Assembly (NCBI RefSeq): GCF_003350325.1
Contig: NZ_QLYZ01000004.1
Coordinates: 235,053 to 299,052 of the forward strand
DNA from: Vibrio rhodolitus
GTDB taxonomy: Bacteria; Pseudomonadota; Gammaproteobacteria; Enterobacterales; Vibrionaceae
DNA length: 64,000 nt
Direction of reading: 5' to 3'
Below the pieces are notes generated by a model, which did no database searches, was not told the DNA's origin, and was given only the letters and a program-made list of their open reading frames with translations. This document shows, piece after piece, positions 15,546-25,600 of the stretch (position 1 is the first letter of the stretch; every line of letters starts with the position of its first letter). The translations under genes were made by a program, and so were the position numbers.

Positions 15546-16328
15546 TTACTTAGTGCTCTTTTCCATTGTTTGGCGTGATATTTTTAACACGAGCTTGCGC
15601 GGCAAAAACGGGATAATCCAGTTCAGCATGAACTTTAATGAAGGCTCATTAAACGCCACTAGCTCACCTTTTTCCATAGCGTTATAGCCGCACTCTGCAA
15701 CAGAGCTTGGTGTTTTTGCATTTTTCCACGCATCAACTCCTTCTAAATTTCCCGCTTCTACAAACCCAGTCGCCACAGTACCAGGGCATAGTGCCGTCAC
15801 GGTTACACCGTTATCTTTAACTTCTTCTGCTACCGCCTGACTAAATGAGGTGACATACGATTTCGTTGCGTAATACACCGCCTGTAATGGACCTGGCATA
15901 AATGACGCAGTTGATGACACATTAAGGATTTTGCCTTGTTTACGTTCAACCATGCCCTTTAGATAAAGGTGCGTAAGATTAGTCAATGTAACCATGTTCA
16001 ATTGCATCATCGCTTGTTCATCGACCAAAGAACGCTCATGGAATTTGCCATGGCCACCAAAACCTGCGTTGTTAATTAGCGTATCGACTTGTAGAGAACG
16101 CGCTTCAGTTTGTTCAAACAGCGCTTGAGCTGAGTTAGGTTGAGAGAGATCTAAAGCAATGACTGTAACCTGAACACCATACTGATTTTCTAGTTCTGCT
16201 TTAAGATCATTGAGTTTTGACTCAGAGCGAGCCACAAGTATCAGGTTACCACCTTTGCTTGCGTGAATTTTTGCCAGTTCCAGGCCGATACCGCTTGATG
16301 CGCCAGTAATTAATGCAGTATTTGTCAT
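15546..16328 (-). CDS. Short-chain dehydrogenase/reductase (SDR), about 260 aa
   Basis: NAD(P)-dependent oxidoreductase of the classical SDR fold. The cofactor motif TGASSGIG is at about residues 8-15, NNAG at about 87-90, and the catalytic S...YxxxK as SSTASF and YYATKS. Start chosen at ATG 16328 (MTNTALITGASSGIG), which has a GAGG ribosome site 8-9 nt upstream; the frame extends 24 codons further. The C-terminal tail (WIIPFLPRKLV) resembles SDRs that act on lipid-like substrates, but the substrate cannot be told. Read together with the downstream AraC-type regulator. Confidence 0.88.
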   Translation of the reverse strand: MTNTALITGASSGIGLELAKIHASKGGNLILVARSESKLNDLKAELENQYGVQVTVIALDLSQPNSAQALFEQTEARSLQVDTLINNAGFGGHGKFHERSLVDEQAMMQLNMVTLTNLTHLYLKGMVERKQGKILNVSSTASFMPGPLQAVYYATKSYVTSFSQAVAEEVKDNGVTVTALCPGTVATGFVEAGNLEGVDAWKNAKTPSSVAECGYNAMEKGELVAFNEPSLKFMLNWIIPFLPRKLVLKISRQTMEKSTK

Positions 16329-16972
16329 GCTGAGTGCCTCTTTTCGTATGCCATGATTTGCTTTGTGTCGTAAGCTGATGGATACATTATAGACTCTCAA
16401 ATCGCGCCACTAGACATCCAATGACGACAGTATTCAATCAGATCGTGCCAATCATTCAGTATTGAATCGAAGCCTTCATCTTTTGTTTCTCTATCTCATT
16501 TTCTACTGGGAATGTAGCGGATAAGTGAATTTGGCTACATTCATGTCTGCTGAGTATATAGTGGTAATAGCTGAGGTAATCCAAAGAATCAAAGTATGTT
16601 TTTGTTCGTGACTCACTTTTGTCCACAAATGAGTTACATCGGTCAGTAAAATAACACGTTTAGCCCTGTGCTAACATGTTGTAAATTTACGACGTTGATA
16701 TTTTCGAGTTGCTGATTTTTGAAGTGTTTTGATGCAATTTTATGCGAACTTATATTGCAATGTGCTGTGTAACTAACTGAAGTATGGACTAGGTTATGCG
16801 GACTTATGGTGCAAACATCACAATTTAGAAAAGCCGCTTATCATAAGCGGCTTTTTGCTATCTGCACGTTATACCCAGCATAGACGCTACGTGGCGATAA
16901 GGCTAGAGTCGGGGGAAGCAAACTCCAGCCAATTGCGCTGCGATTTCATCGCATTGATTAAATTAAGTGCAC
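16329..16972. other. Intergenic region with an imperfect 20-bp direct repeat
   Basis: 644 bp without a gene. It holds a pair of imperfect direct repeats, TATGCGAACTTATATTGCAA at 16741-16760 and TATGCGGACTTATGGTGCAA at 16795-16814 (4 differences), 54 bp apart, and a terminator at 16829-16857. No ORF of note on either strand. Confidence 0.6.
16829..16857. terminator. Intrinsic terminator downstream of decR
   Basis: Stem AAAAGCCGCTTA with TAAGCGGCTTTTT, loop TCA. It can serve the minus-strand decR transcript, which ends at 16973, and works in both directions. Confidence 0.8.
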
Positions 16973-17446
16973 TTACTTGAGCGGTAGTACCGTCGTAAAC
17001 TTGAGCGATTCCATCGCAAAAGTCGACGTAACATTGGTAAGCCCTTGCACTTGGTTTACCAACTGTTTGTAGAAGCGGTCAAAAGCTGCCATGTCTTCAA
17101 CTTGTACCCGCATCATATAGTCATACTCACCCGCCATACGGTAGAAGTCCATCACTTCTGGCATATCAAATACCGCCAGAACAAACTTCTCATACCATGC
17201 ATGCGAATGATCACAAGTCTTTACCTGTACGAAAGCAGTAAAGTTGACGCCAATTTTTTCTGGGTCCAGCAGCGCAACACGCTTGGTAATCACCCCTTCT
17301 TCTTCTAAACGCTTCAATCGTTTCCAACAAGGGGTTGTGGTTAGGTTGACGGCTTTTGCCAATTCATTGAGTGGCATGGTTGCGTCTTCTTGCAGCGCAG
17401 CGAGTAAGAGGCGATCAACCTTATCTAGTTTTACTTGTTCTCCCAC
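16973..17446 (-). CDS. decR: Lrp/AsnC-family regulator of cysteine catabolism (DecR/CyuR)
   Basis: 157 aa with an N-terminal HTH ([20 protein letters not shown]) and a C-terminal RAM ligand-binding domain. The blocks [25 protein letters not shown] and [16 protein letters not shown] agree closely with E. coli DecR (YbaO), which senses cysteine and activates the desulfidase and transporter genes. It is divergent from cyuA, with cyuP next, and this neighbourhood makes the assignment strong. Start is GTG 17446 with GAGGA a few bases upstream. The 299-bp gap to cyuA should hold its operators. Confidence 0.92.
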   Translation of the reverse strand: MGEQVKLDKVDRLLLAALQEDATMPLNELAKAVNLTTTPCWKRLKRLEEEGVITKRVALLDPEKIGVNFTAFVQVKTCDHSHAWYEKFVLAVFDMPEVMDFYRMAGEYDYMMRVQVEDMAAFDRFYKQLVNQVQGLTNVTSTFAMESLKFTTVLPLK

Positions 17447-17518
17447 CGTTTCCTCACATTATTTACAGGGTAGTGATTAGGAATATTTACTATCAAATAA
17501 CAAAAATAAAAAATTATA

Positions 17519-17534
17519 CGTGATGGCGATCACG
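17519..17534. promoter_or_regulatory. CRP-like palindrome in the decR-cyuA divergent region
   Basis: CGTGATGGCGATCACG is a perfect dyad with the GTGA-N6-TCAC core of CRP sites. It lies 72 bp upstream of decR and 211 bp upstream of cyuA. Match to consensus is visible; use by CRP is inference. Confidence 0.55.
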
Positions 17535-17745
17535 TTATTTTATTTGTTCTAATCCCTTTTATCGTAAGGGATTGTCTTTACTTATTGTCCTTATTTTATC
17601 TCTTTGTTGGTAGCAAAATTTTCTCTATTAAGTAAAAAATGTAGAAAAATAGGGAAAAAATTTCTTCAAGTATTGTTTTAGAATAGAACCAAATCAAGGT
17701 CCCTCTGACCTCTAGCTATAACTATTATTTGAAGCGAGCCAATAC

Positions 17746-19047
17746 ATGAAACAACACCTATGGCCATTATTTATTGAAGTGATTAATCGTGAAGTCGTTC
17801 CTGCTCTGGGCTGCACTGAACCAGTTTCTGTGGCGCTTGCTACCGCGATTGCGATTGATCGCCTAGGCATTAAAGATCAAGCGTCGAGCGTTAACATTGA
17901 AGCCAGTGTGTCACCTAACTTAATGAAGAATGGTATGGGTGTCGGCATTCCAGGAACTGGCAGCGTGGGTCTACCAATGGCAGCAGCAATCGGTGCGGTT
18001 GCTGGAGATCACACCGCGAATTTAGAAGTACTTAAAAATGTTACAGCAGAGGACGTGGCAAAAGCGCGCCTGATGCTCGAGAACGGTCAAGTAGTAGTGG
18101 GTGTTGCTGATGTCGCCAATATTCTTTACGCCAAAGTTACCGTCTTTGCTGGTGAACGCAGCGTTGCAGTGACGATTGCTGATGGTCACACCAATATTGT
18201 TGCCATTGAAGAAGATGGTATGATGGTATTTAAAGCTGATGCGCCAAAAGTGCAGCAGCAAGAGCCAACTAGTGCTAACCCGTTTGCTGACGCAACAGCT
18301 CAAGACGTGTTTGATTTTGCGATGAATGCAAACCTTGAAGATATTCGCTTTATCGAGCAAGCAAGAATTCTTAACACTGAGCTTTCTGAAGAAGGTCTAC
18401 GCGGCAATTACGGCTTAGAAATTGGTGCAACATTCCGTAAGAACGAACAGCGCGGTTTGCTGTCTGGTGGCTTATTGACAGAAGTTCTAGTTCGTACCTC
18501 TGCTGCTTCTGATGCACGTATGGATGGCGCAATGAAACCAGCAATGAGTAACTCTGGTTCAGGTAACCAAGGCATTGCGGCAACGATGCCAGTAGTTGCA
18601 ACAGCAGAGTTTTTACAAGCGAGTGAAGAGCAAACTATTCGTGCACTTATGCTATCGCATCTTATGGCGATTTACGTTAAGAGCTATCAGAACAAGCTAT
18701 CGGCACTTTGTGGTGCAACGACGGCATCAATGGGTAGTGCTGCGGGGATCACTTACTTGCTTGGTGGTAACTTTGACCAAGTTAGCGCTTCAATTTGTAG
18801 CATGATTGGTGATGTGGCTGGGATGATCTGTGATGGTGCGAAAACATCATGCGCGATGAAAGTGTCTTCATCAGCTAGTGCAGCTGTAAAAGCAGCATTG
18901 ATGGCGATTGACGGTATTCGCGTTACCGGTAATGAAGGTATTGTTGCCAATGACGTTGATAGCTCGATCATCAACCTATCAGCTTTGGCTAATGGTTCAA
19001 TGACACAAACTGACGTGCAAATCCTCGATATTATGATGCAAAAATAA
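17746..19047 (+). CDS. cyuA: L-cysteine desulfidase (CyuA/YhaM, UPF0597 family)
   Basis: Degrades L-cysteine to pyruvate, ammonia and sulfide using an oxygen-sensitive iron-sulfur cluster. 433 aa, the normal length. The family motif GCTEPVSVALA with C23 is near the N-terminus. Further conserved cysteines are in LCGATTASMGSAAG and in SICSMIGDVAGMICDGA and SCAMK (about residues 320-375), candidate cluster ligands. Flanked by its presumed regulator decR (divergent) and transporter cyuP (downstream). A terminator follows directly, so cyuP probably has its own promoter. Confidence 0.92.
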   Translation: MKQHLWPLFIEVINREVVPALGCTEPVSVALATAIAIDRLGIKDQASSVNIEASVSPNLMKNGMGVGIPGTGSVGLPMAAAIGAVAGDHTANLEVLKNVTAEDVAKARLMLENGQVVVGVADVANILYAKVTVFAGERSVAVTIADGHTNIVAIEEDGMMVFKADAPKVQQQEPTSANPFADATAQDVFDFAMNANLEDIRFIEQARILNTELSEEGLRGNYGLEIGATFRKNEQRGLLSGGLLTEVLVRTSAASDARMDGAMKPAMSNSGSGNQGIAATMPVVATAEFLQASEEQTIRALMLSHLMAIYVKSYQNKLSALCGATTASMGSAAGITYLLGGNFDQVSASICSMIGDVAGMICDGAKTSCAMKVSSSASAAVKAALMAIDGIRVTGNEGIVANDVDSSIINLSALANGSMTQTDVQILDIMMQK

Positions 19048-19067
19048 TCGAGTAGATTGTTCCTCTC

Positions 19068-19107
19068 AAACCGAGTGGTTGGGTGACTGCCTAGCTACTC
19101 GGTTTTT
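19068..19107 (+). terminator. Intrinsic terminator after cyuA
   Basis: Stem ACCGAGTGG/AGCTACTCGGT-type pairing (AACCGAGT with ACTCGGTT) followed by TTTTT, 20 bp after the stop codon. Confidence 0.75.
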
Positions 19108-19733
19108 CTTTATCTAGCCCTCGTCCTTTCTTGTTTCGCTTCCAAATCGCAATTCTCACTAACTTTGGACTTTCTTTGGTAATATTCCTCAGTTAAGTTT
19201 AATAAATCTCATCCATTCAAGTTTTACTTTGTCTAAGGCTTATTTAGATAAAAATTACTCTATAGATTCTCAATATTGTTGATTTTGCTAGCAATCGATT
19301 AAATGAAAATTATCCTGTAATTTGTAGTTTTATTCTTGTTTTTGTGTTTGATGGCAGGGTTTTGTGTCAATTGTGTTTCTATTGCGAATAAATTTAACTT
19401 TTCACTAGTTTGCTGACGAGTTTATGTTTGAAAGTGTGAACAATCTCTCGCTGCTAACGCATTGTTTCTAGCACATAAAATTTAAGAGAAAGTGAGTTCG
19501 CTCAAGCTTTTATGGGGAGATATTTTTATGCATATTGATCTATATCAGGACGAAGAAATCATCATACAAAATGTAAGGTTACATAGTATATTTTCCTACT
19601 TTGGTAGCTCTTGACGACATTTTTAGTAAACAATTTCTACGAAAGCTCGCGTATGCTCCTAATCAAATCCTGTCTTACATAGCAATATGTTGTTGGATAC
19701 TAATAAAAAAACCAATGAAAATGGAATCAAATT
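19108..19733. other. Long A/T-rich leader region of cyuP with one possible tiny ORF
   Basis: 626 bp without an established gene. At 19528-19614 an ATG preceded by GGGGAG at 8-9 nt opens a 28-codon frame (MHIDLYQDEEIIIQNVRLHS and 8 more residues). The ribosome site is good but the peptide is not recognised. The rest is A/T-rich sequence where the cyuP promoter and DecR sites are expected. Confidence 0.4.
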
Positions 19734-21062
19734 ATGAGTGAAACAATGCAAGCTGTCCCTACCAGCGAAAAAGACACCAGACTGCCGCATGAACGCGCCA
19801 ACATGACCAAACAAGAGTGGCAAAAAGCCATCAAGTTCGACAGTGTTGACGTTGGTTGGGTCGTAATGAGTATCGGTATGGCAATTGGTGCTGGTATCGT
19901 ATTTTTGCCAGTGCAAGTTGGCGTAATGGGGCTATGGGTATTCCTCCTTTCTTCGGTTATTGGCTACCCTGCCATGTACCTATTTCAAAAACTGTTTATC
20001 AATACCTTAGCTGAATCAAAAAAATGTACCGACTACCCGGGTGTAATTGAAGGCTACCTTGGTAAAAACTGGGGTGTGGCGCTGGGTGTGCTTTACTTCT
20101 TAATGCTGGTCATTTGGGTATTGGTGTACTCATTGGCAGTAACTAACGATAGTGCTTCTTACCTGCACTCATTTGGTGTAACGGAAGGTTACCTAAACGA
20201 GAACGTTTTCTATGGTCTAGCGCTTATCTGTGTGTTGGCGTTTATTGGCTCTAAAGGTGAGAAACTACTGTTCAAACTGTCTGGTTTTATGGCGGTGACC
20301 GTGCTTTCTCTAGTAGCGGTAATGGGTATTCTTCTAATCGCTCGTTGGGATATGGCAAACATTCCTGCGATTGGCGATTTTGGCCCAATGCTTAAGAACG
20401 CAATCATTACTCTACCATTTACGTTAACTTCTATCCTGTTTATTCAGTCACTTAGCCCAATGGTGATCTCTTACCGTTCACACGAGAAATCAATCGAAGT
20501 CGCGCGTTACAAAGCAGAACGTGCAATGAAAATCGCGTTCTCTATTCTGTTTGTCATCGTGTTCTTCTTCGCAGTGTCATTTACTTTTGCGATTAGCCAA
20601 GAGCAAGCAACAGAAGCGATGAACAAGAACATTTCAGCACTTGCTATCATTGCACACTACTTCCCAGGTAGCTGGGCGACAGTAGCGGGTATCGTTATCA
20701 ATATTTTCGCTGTAGTAACATCATTCTTCGGGGTATTCCTTGCGTTCCAAGAAGCATGTCGTGGTCTAGCAATGAACATCTTGCTACGTACTCGTGATGA
20801 ATCACAAATCAACAAAGAGCTAGTAAACAAGCTAGTGACAGTGTTCATTATCCTACTTGCTTGGTCTGCAATTGCATTGAATGCTCCGATTCTATCGTTC
20901 ACGTCAATCTGTAGCCCAATCTTCGGTATGGTTGGCTGTTTGATCCCTGCTTACTTAGTACACAAAGTACCGCAGCTACACAAATACAAAGGTGCAGCAA
21001 CTAACCTGATTATCGTAACAGGTATCCTACTTTGCATTTCACCGCTGCTAGCGTTTATGTAA
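19734..21062 (+). CDS. cyuP: Cysteine/serine transporter of the HAAAP family (CyuP/YhaO-like)
   Basis: 442-aa inner-membrane permease with about 11 hydrophobic segments, starting after a 45-residue polar N-terminus. HAAAP features include SIGMAIGAGIVFLPVQVG in the first membrane helix and SPMVISYRSHEKS in the middle. Placed after cyuA and near decR, it matches the E. coli cysteine-uptake permease YhaO (CyuP) better than the serine permease SdaC. Substrate is inferred from this context. Own terminator follows. Confidence 0.88.
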   Translation: MSETMQAVPTSEKDTRLPHERANMTKQEWQKAIKFDSVDVGWVVMSIGMAIGAGIVFLPVQVGVMGLWVFLLSSVIGYPAMYLFQKLFINTLAESKKCTDYPGVIEGYLGKNWGVALGVLYFLMLVIWVLVYSLAVTNDSASYLHSFGVTEGYLNENVFYGLALICVLAFIGSKGEKLLFKLSGFMAVTVLSLVAVMGILLIARWDMANIPAIGDFGPMLKNAIITLPFTLTSILFIQSLSPMVISYRSHEKSIEVARYKAERAMKIAFSILFVIVFFFAVSFTFAISQEQATEAMNKNISALAIIAHYFPGSWATVAGIVINIFAVVTSFFGVFLAFQEACRGLAMNILLRTRDESQINKELVNKLVTVFIILLAWSAIALNAPILSFTSICSPIFGMVGCLIPAYLVHKVPQLHKYKGAATNLIIVTGILLCISPLLAFM

Positions 21063-21088
21063 TTAGGCAATATTAACAGTAGTATGCG

Positions 21089-21114
21089 AAGCGGCTCTTA
21101 GAGCCGCTTTTTTT
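21089..21114 (+). terminator. Intrinsic terminator after cyuP
   Basis: Stem AAGCGGCTC with GAGCCGCTT, loop TTA, followed by TTTTTT. Confidence 0.88.
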
Positions 21115-21206
21115 GTATTGAATCTCTTCGGAATCCTATCTGGAGCTGATACAGTCTTAGACATGATACAGAGTGCTTGGCACTCGAATTAAGACTGAGC
21201 GAAATA

Positions 21207-21674
21207 ATGTCGATCGAATATTTTGAATGCCCGCCAGAATTGGTGCCGATGGCGCTGTTATTAGAAGCTGATCCTAGTGAAGAGAGCATTCGCTCCTATT
21301 TAGCTGGCAGCTGGTGTTTTGTTGCCAAGGAAAAAGAAGTGGTGCTCGCAGTATGTGTTGTTAAGCCGATACAAACGGGCATTGTCGAAATCTTTAATGT
21401 TGCGGTACTTCCTGAGCGTCAGCAGCAGGGTATCGGATCTGTTTTGTTGCGCTACACGTTGGAACAACTCAGGCACAAAGGGGTGAAGAGGGTGGAGCTC
21501 GGCACCGGAAGCTTTGGCTATCAGCTAACTTACTATCAACGACTTGGATTTCGAGTGGATACGATAGTGAAAGATCACTTCTTGATTCATTACTCGGATC
21601 CCATTTTTGAGCATGGTATTCAACATAAAGATATGTTGCGCTTAGCGCTGAATTTAGAGGGAGAAGAGGGTTGA
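21207..21674 (+). CDS. GNAT-family N-acetyltransferase, 155 aa
   Basis: Central GNAT motif: IFNVAVLPERQQQGIGSVLL (about residues 72-91) supplies the acetyl-CoA-binding Q/R-x-x-G-x-G/A loop (QQQGIG). It is followed by YYQRLGFRVD near the C-terminus, as usual. Transfers an acetyl group from acetyl-CoA to an unknown amine. Start taken at ATG 21207; a TTG ten codons upstream is less likely. Its stop codon overlaps the TTG start of the HD-domain gene, so the two are coupled. Confidence 0.88.
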   Translation: MSIEYFECPPELVPMALLLEADPSEESIRSYLAGSWCFVAKEKEVVLAVCVVKPIQTGIVEIFNVAVLPERQQQGIGSVLLRYTLEQLRHKGVKRVELGTGSFGYQLTYYQRLGFRVDTIVKDHFLIHYSDPIFEHGIQHKDMLRLALNLEGEEG

Positions 21675-22309
21675 ACGATCAGCAATTAGCACAATTTGAA
21701 ATGCAATTTCTAGCCTTTGCCCAAGCGAGCATGACTCAAGATAAGGCTCATGATGTTGCGCATATCCAACGCGTGGTCAAAGCGGCTAAGCAATTGTGCC
21801 AAGCCGAAGAGGCATGTTTAGCCGTGGTTCTTCCTGCTGCTTATTTACACGATTGCGTTACGGTTGCCAAGAATCATCCAGACCGATCCAAAAGCTCGCT
21901 GCTATCAGCAGACAGAGCGCTACAACTGCTGCAAGAGGTGAAGTATCCGAGCGAATATTTTGATGCTATTCACCATGCGATTGTTGCGCATAGTTTTAGC
22001 GCCAATGTCGAGCCAACCACACTAGAAGCAGAGATTGTGCGTGATGCAGATAGGTTAGATGCACTTGGCGCTATCGGAATTGCCCGCTGTATTCAAGTTA
22101 GCTGCAGCTTAAACGTCGCGCTGTATGCCAGCGACGATCCATTTTGCACTCAACGCGAACCCGATGATCGTATTGCAACGGTGGATCATTTTTACACTAA
22201 GTTGTTCAAGCTTAAAGAAGATATGCGATCGGCAGCGGCCCGTGAAGAAGCGGCAAGGCGGACTGAGTTTATGCAAGCTTACCTAAAGCAATTGTCAAAA
22301 GAAATCTGA
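21671..22309 (+). CDS. HD-domain phosphohydrolase (YedJ-like), 212 aa
   Basis: Metal-dependent HD hydrolase: H at DVAHIQRV, HD in YLHDCVTV (about residues 58-59), a further H in AIVAHSFS, and D in RDADRLDALGAIGIAR (about 120-135). These are the metal ligands of the YedJ/HDIG group, probably acting on a phosphorylated metabolite or nucleotide. Start is TTG 21671 overlapping the GNAT stop, with GAGGGAGAAGAGGG just before it as ribosome site. Function in the cell unknown. Confidence 0.88.
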   Translation: MNDQQLAQFEMQFLAFAQASMTQDKAHDVAHIQRVVKAAKQLCQAEEACLAVVLPAAYLHDCVTVAKNHPDRSKSSLLSADRALQLLQEVKYPSEYFDAIHHAIVAHSFSANVEPTTLEAEIVRDADRLDALGAIGIARCIQVSCSLNVALYASDDPFCTQREPDDRIATVDHFYTKLFKLKEDMRSAAAREEAARRTEFMQAYLKQLSKEI

Positions 22310-22681
22310 CGCAAGGTTACCTATCTAATCCTACATATTAATTTTGTTGCTCTATTTGTTTAATGTCTGAATTGCATACTAATTGTGCTTTATTCTTGTC
22401 CGAAATGAGAGTTTGCTGCCACAGCATGTTAAAAAGCACTGATTGTAAGAAAGTTCTTACACCTTCATCTGTTGATAACCTTATGATTTAAGGTTAAAAA
22501 CCTCAGAAACAACTTCTTGGTTTCAGATGTGATTTTCTAATTTTCATCTCTTTGGTCGTTTATTAAGTACAGCCTTTCTGACTTTGTTATTTATTACGCA
22601 ATGGACAATCTCTTCCGTTTTAACAAAGTAAACCAAACAAAAAATTAAGTATATCTATCTGCTTTTACTAGCGAGAACAAA
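22310..22681. other. Intergenic region upstream of the acfD-like gene
   Basis: 372 bp of A/T-rich sequence. No gene, hairpin or recognised operator seen; the acfD promoter must lie here. There is no clear T-run terminator for the HD gene. Confidence 0.5.
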
Positions 22682-25600
22682 ATGAATAGAAGCATTCTAG
22701 CGGTGCTAATAGGTGCCGTTCTTATGAATGGATGCAATGACGACAGTCTGACTTTGTCAGTATCGGACACGGATGGTCCGGGAACCGAACTGCCTGATAC
22801 GGGTGGGCCAACCAATCCAGATATTCCTGAACCGCCACTACCACCAGAGCCACCAGAACCAGCTCCAATTGAGTATGAATTTTACTTAACCCAAGCGACT
22901 CGTGGAACGGCAATTATTGGCGCAAGCTGTGATGGGCAAGTGTCGGGAGAGCGAGGTAAGCTAGCTTTGGTTTATACTAGTGATGATATACCCGAGCGAA
23001 TTTATTGTGATTTTGGTGGAGCTGAACTGGCGTCTTTTGACAAAGGTGAACATTACCTCAACGCACGCACTCGCTATGATACGACGATTTATCTTGACCT
23101 TGACAATTCAAGTTTAATATCCGAAACAAACATCGATGCGTTGAACAATGTGAAAAGCTTGCTTGTAGCGCTTGATAACGATGGTGAAACTGCTTCGGGT
23201 GTTGATTTAACTCGCGGTGAAGATTACGCCGAAACGATGATGGTTCAAGATCTGTATCAGTTACATCGCGGTGCGGCCTTGAGCGTCTCTGAAGAAGAGT
23301 TCAAAACCAACAACATTGATATTTTAAAAGATCAAGGCGAAGCTGATAAGCAGCCAGGTCATGGCACCGATATTGAGCCAGAGTTTACGGAAGGCAGCAC
23401 CAATATTGGCGGCAGCGGTATGGTTTCTGCTAATGCTGAAAGTATTTACCAATATGTGCCAGAAAAGAAAATCAATGAAAGCTCAAATTTAGTTTTTTCT
23501 GGTGAGCCTGTCCAAGGGATCAGCTACTACGGACCAAGCTTTCGTGGTGTAACCGATGGTAACGGCACATTTAACTACAACTGGGGTGAAACGGTTACCT
23601 TTAGCGTGGGTGCGCTTACACTTGGCTCAGTTACCGCAAAAGGCGTGGACATTGAGCTAAACCAGTTGTCGAGCGATAAAGTGATTGCCGCCAACATCGA
23701 AACATTTGTTGAGCAGTTTGATACCAGTAACACAACTCCTTGGCATATAGAAGAAAAAGTGCATCAGCGCTTCGCCCAAGAATCGAATAACATTGTTGAG
23801 AAAATTAACCTTAGCCTAGCCAATGGTGACAAACCGAAAAATGACTCGGGTCTCGATTGGGGGGCATTCCCAACGGTTTCCAATGAATTTCGAGCTCAGT
23901 TCCAAGAGGGTGGTAGTGCTGCTGATATACTTGCAGACCTAAATTTAGCACCTCTACCTGAAAAGTTTAGCTTTGACTTTTCATCATTTGTCATGCGGTC
24001 AGAGCTAACGCCTGCGCAAGAGCTAAAGGTGATGATGGGGCAAAACTCTGCGGATCATCCTCGACCTGTACGACAGTTTCATGTGTTTGCTAATCAGCAT
24101 GATGGTTATCAAATGCCCGGACCTATGGCGGCGACATTCATCAATATCAGTAACTTTGGCACGCCAGTGGTGATGCCACGTAATGATATAAACTCGGCGA
24201 TTCCACTTGGTGGTTTGGCGATTAAAGATAAGTTTGGTCGCTCTTTCCCTCAATTAGCACCATTATTTATCGGGGATTTGGCAAACGAATTAGCACCAAC
24301 ATACATCGATAAGGCAAATACTACTTACTGGAACCCGAAACCTGATCAGCGTGATGATACGTGGTATGAGAACAGTTACGCGGTGAATAAAGAGACGACC
24401 ACGTTCGGTTTACCGTTTGTGATGACGGGAAAAATCGGTCAAGGTCGCCTATTGGTGCTGGGTAATACCTTGTATAACTCAATTTTGGTTAGCCCATATC
24501 ACTACAGTGACGTTAACCATGAGTTGGTTAATGCGTCTGGTGTCTCTGATGGTCCGGATATGCATAACTTTATGGTCAATAGCTTTACTTGGTTAGCAGG
24601 TAAAGAGTCAATCAGTATTGCGACTAACCGCGACAAGGCTTACTTTGCACAAAAAGCTGGTACGCGCGAAGTGCCATTTGCGCTGGCGAATGAATACCAA
24701 AACTGGACCCTAGGCCAACAAGAGCCATCGACGCTTACATTGGGTAATCCGGATGTTTACATTCTGCAAGCTTATCCGCTTAGCGGCAATAACCCTGATC
24801 GCCCGCTTTACGAAGAGCCACTGATTTCGGATGAGGACGTCGATCATTTGATTGATTACGTCAAGGCTGGCGGTCATGTGGTGATTATGGAAACCTTGGG
24901 GAACAAAACACTTCCCGTTTTAGGTAGACTGCTTGATACGGCAGGGATCAGTGCCATTGGGCGCACCAACGAGGTTGGTCATTTAATTAAACTACCTGAA
25001 ACTTTTAGGGTTAATCCGAATCCAGTTGATGGTTATCAACAAAACGCGCCTAACTCTTCACGTCCAGTATACGATGAAGATGTGTATCTCCTAGAGAGCA
25101 TTATTTTTAGCTCAGAAGGTGGTGAAAAGCCAAGCGCGGATAATCCGCCTGAAAAAGGCTATTTCTGGGATGAGGTGAACAATACTTATTATTGGGGTAA
25201 GAAATCACACGAATCTAAAACTGTATTGCGCGGTCTTTTCCGACCGAACTCAGTGCGCAGTAACAAAACATTTAGAGACGAAGCAGCGAAAAATTGTGAG
25301 CGAGCGGATAACCTAAACACTTGTATCGATGCTTATCTCGCGGACAAAGTTGTGACTGAGCTTGCTGCGTGGAAAGCGGATCTCAAGCAATGGTATGGCG
25401 TAGCAGAATGTACTAACGATGCGTACGACTACGAACTCGATTGTATAGAAACACGCAGGGGTAATGGCATTCCAATGTCAATCACTCGTTATCCCGGAGC
25501 CAATGACATGGCGGCGCTGTTTAAGCGTTTGCAGATGAGTAGTGAGGTGTCAAATGGTATGATTGCTGCAGCGGATATGGGCTCCAACTTGGATGATCTT

